DNA from: Pseudoroseicyclus tamaricis
GTDB taxonomy: Bacteria; Pseudomonadota; Alphaproteobacteria; Rhodobacterales; Rhodobacteraceae
Length of the DNA stretch: 64,000 nt
Assembly (NCBI RefSeq): GCF_012070395.1
Contig: NZ_JAAFYS010000001.1
Coordinates: 1,156,001 to 1,220,000, forward strand
Reading direction: 5' to 3'
Shown here: positions 62,969 through 64,000 of the stretch, one piece after another
How positions within the stretch are numbered: the first letter of the stretch is position 1
How the letters are laid out: each line of letters begins with the position of its first letter
Notes under the pieces: model-generated
Told to the model about the DNA's origin: nothing
Databases searched by the model: none
The model's input: the letters and a program-made list of their open reading frames with translations, nothing else
Program-made: the position numbers and the translations under genes

Positions 62969-63092
62969 TCTCCCTTATGGTGACAAAACGAAACAATGTT
63001 CAAGGAAGGTTGCGCATCTCCGGACTGCCGCGCCGCACTGCAGCGGATTATCCTGTGACATAGCCGCGGGGGCATGCGGCACAGGGGCAGAC
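62969..63092. promoter_or_regulatory. Divergent promoter region, XRE regulator/desaturase
   Basis: 124 bp containing the AT-rich GGTGACAAAACGAAACAATG just before the regulator start on the minus strand. Its reverse complement includes TTGTTTCGTTTTGTCACC, a plausible autoregulatory site. No clear -35/-10 pair was assigned. Confidence 0.35.
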
Positions 63093-63989
63093 ATGACACG
63101 AAAGACGGACTCGGCCGAATGGCCGACGCTGGGCCTGTTGGCCCTGACCTATGCGCTGTGGGCAGCGGGGCTCTTCTGGCTCTCCACCCTCAGCCTGTGG
63201 ATGGCGGTGCCGGTGACGGCCTGGGCCATCGCGCAACATGCGTCGCTGCAGCACGAGGCGATCCACGGCCATCCTTTCCGCCGGCGCTGGCTCAACGAGG
63301 CGGTGGTCTTCCCGGCGCTGGCGCTGGTGATCCCCTACCGGCGCTTCCGCGACACGCACCTCGCGCACCACCACGATTCGATGCTGACGGACCCTTACGA
63401 CGATCCGGAGACGAACTACTTCGACGGCACGGCGTGGGAGCGGTTGCCGGCGCTGGGGCGGGGGATCTACCTCTTCAACAACACGCTGGTCGGGCGGCTG
63501 CTGATCGGCCCCGTCATCGGCACGGCGACGTTCATTGCCAATGACCTCCGGGCGATGCGGCGGGGCAACCGGGCCGTGGCGCGGGCCTGGGCCTGGCACC
63601 TGCCGGCGGCGGCACTGGCGCTGGGCGTGGCGATGGCGGCGCCGATGCCGCTCTGGGCTTACCTCGCCGCCGCCTATGCCGGGCTGTCGCTCTTGAAGAT
63701 CCGCACCTTCCTCGAGCATCAGGCGCATGAGAAGGTGCGGGCGCGGACCGTCATCATCGAGGACAGGGGGCCACTGGCGCTGCTCTTCCTCAACAACAAC
63801 CTGCATGTCGTGCACCACATGCACCCGCGCGTGCCGTGGTACCGGCTGCCGCGCCTCTACCGCGCCAACCCCAAGCGCTACCTCGGCATCAACGAGCATT
63901 ATCGCTACGACAGCTACGCCGAGGTCTTCCGCCGCTATCTCTTCGCGCGGAAGGACCCGGTGCCCCACCCGATCTGGCGCCGCGGCTAG
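63093..63989 (+). CDS. Fatty acid desaturase family membrane protein
   Basis: 298 aa with several hydrophobic segments and three histidine boxes: HEAIHGH (about 53-59), HLAHHHD and HVVHHMHP, which hold the di-iron centre. The spacing suits the fatty acid desaturase/beta-carotene ketolase superfamily. The substrate is unknown; acyl lipids are most likely, given the divergent XRE regulator. The start MTRKTDSAEW at 63093 is weakly preceded by CAGGGGCAG. Confidence 0.9.
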   Translation: MTRKTDSAEWPTLGLLALTYALWAAGLFWLSTLSLWMAVPVTAWAIAQHASLQHEAIHGHPFRRRWLNEAVVFPALALVIPYRRFRDTHLAHHHDSMLTDPYDDPETNYFDGTAWERLPALGRGIYLFNNTLVGRLLIGPVIGTATFIANDLRAMRRGNRAVARAWAWHLPAAALALGVAMAAPMPLWAYLAAAYAGLSLLKIRTFLEHQAHEKVRARTVIIEDRGPLALLFLNNNLHVVHHMHPRVPWYRLPRLYRANPKRYLGINEHYRYDSYAEVFRRYLFARKDPVPHPIWRRG

Positions 63990-64000
63990 GGCGGGCGTAA

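Overview
The window is high-GC chromosomal DNA of an alphaproteobacterium, most likely Rhodobacterales (Roseobacter/Paracoccaceae type). The support is a circularly permuted two-piece tmRNA gene, a PTS-Ntr ptsP gene, several periplasmic-binding-protein ABC systems, a non-pyrrolysine MttB-family protein, and the G-rich 'CATCTGGCCAAAAATACC' intergenic hairpins I associate with this order. No prophage, transposase, integrase, CRISPR array, rRNA or tRNA gene was recognised. Genes are densely packed, with many ATGA or 8-base overlaps.

Layout. 0-9 kb: flavin reductase, GNAT, EcsC, ptsP, a DUF998 membrane protein, the tmRNA gene (minus strand, about 6.1-6.4 kb), an isolated tadE/tadG-like pair, and a divergent HxlR regulator/NTF2-like pair. 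9-20 kb: an orphan solute-binding protein; a complete Opp-type importer (oppD-oppF-oppA-NTF2-like-oppB-oppC, minus strand); and, divergent from it, an M20 deacylase plus an FAD amine oxidoreductase. 20-29 kb: diacylglycerol-kinase-like and metallophosphoesterase genes, a DksA-type zinc finger, a transglutaminase, a ferredoxin, cobS/cobT and an acetylpolyamine amidohydrolase-like gene. 29.8-36.6 kb: an arabinoside locus (ArsR-type regulator, GH51 arabinofuranosidase, complete CUT1 sugar ABC transporter). 36.8-43.3 kb: a minus-strand run of P450, amidase and a complete Pot-type ABC transporter. 43.4-49 kb: DUF302, tpiA, IscA-like, glpQ-like, a SatD/DUF3307 pair, DUF59 and DUF983. 49-55.4 kb: an EF-hand/ECF sigma/membrane/heavy-metal-sensor cassette, PleD-type diguanylate cyclase, DUF3572, a HAD phosphatase and MttB-like. 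55.5-64 kb: metG, an SGNH-like esterase, MFS, aldo/keto reductase, a lipoprotein, an XRE regulator and a fatty acid desaturase.

Two repeat families stand out. Family 1 is a hairpin element of about 225 bp, with 24-bp inverted arms about 100 bases apart and a small distal palindrome GGTGGGTTGGAAACCCACC. There are eight full or near-full copies at five intergenic loci, all in one orientation. Three loci hold head-to-tail pairs with a shared linker, two of them with exactly 288 bp between arms. Family 2 is a terminator-like G-rich hairpin beginning with an A-rich tract; one copy carries a nested palindromic insertion. A third structure, four exact 9-mers forming two inverted repeats directly upstream of satD-DUF3307, looks like a dedicated regulatory switch.

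The metabolic picture is a heterotroph that scavenges peptides or N-acyl amino acids, arabinosides, polyamine- or amide-like compounds and methylated amines. All functional calls come from motif reading; no database search was run.
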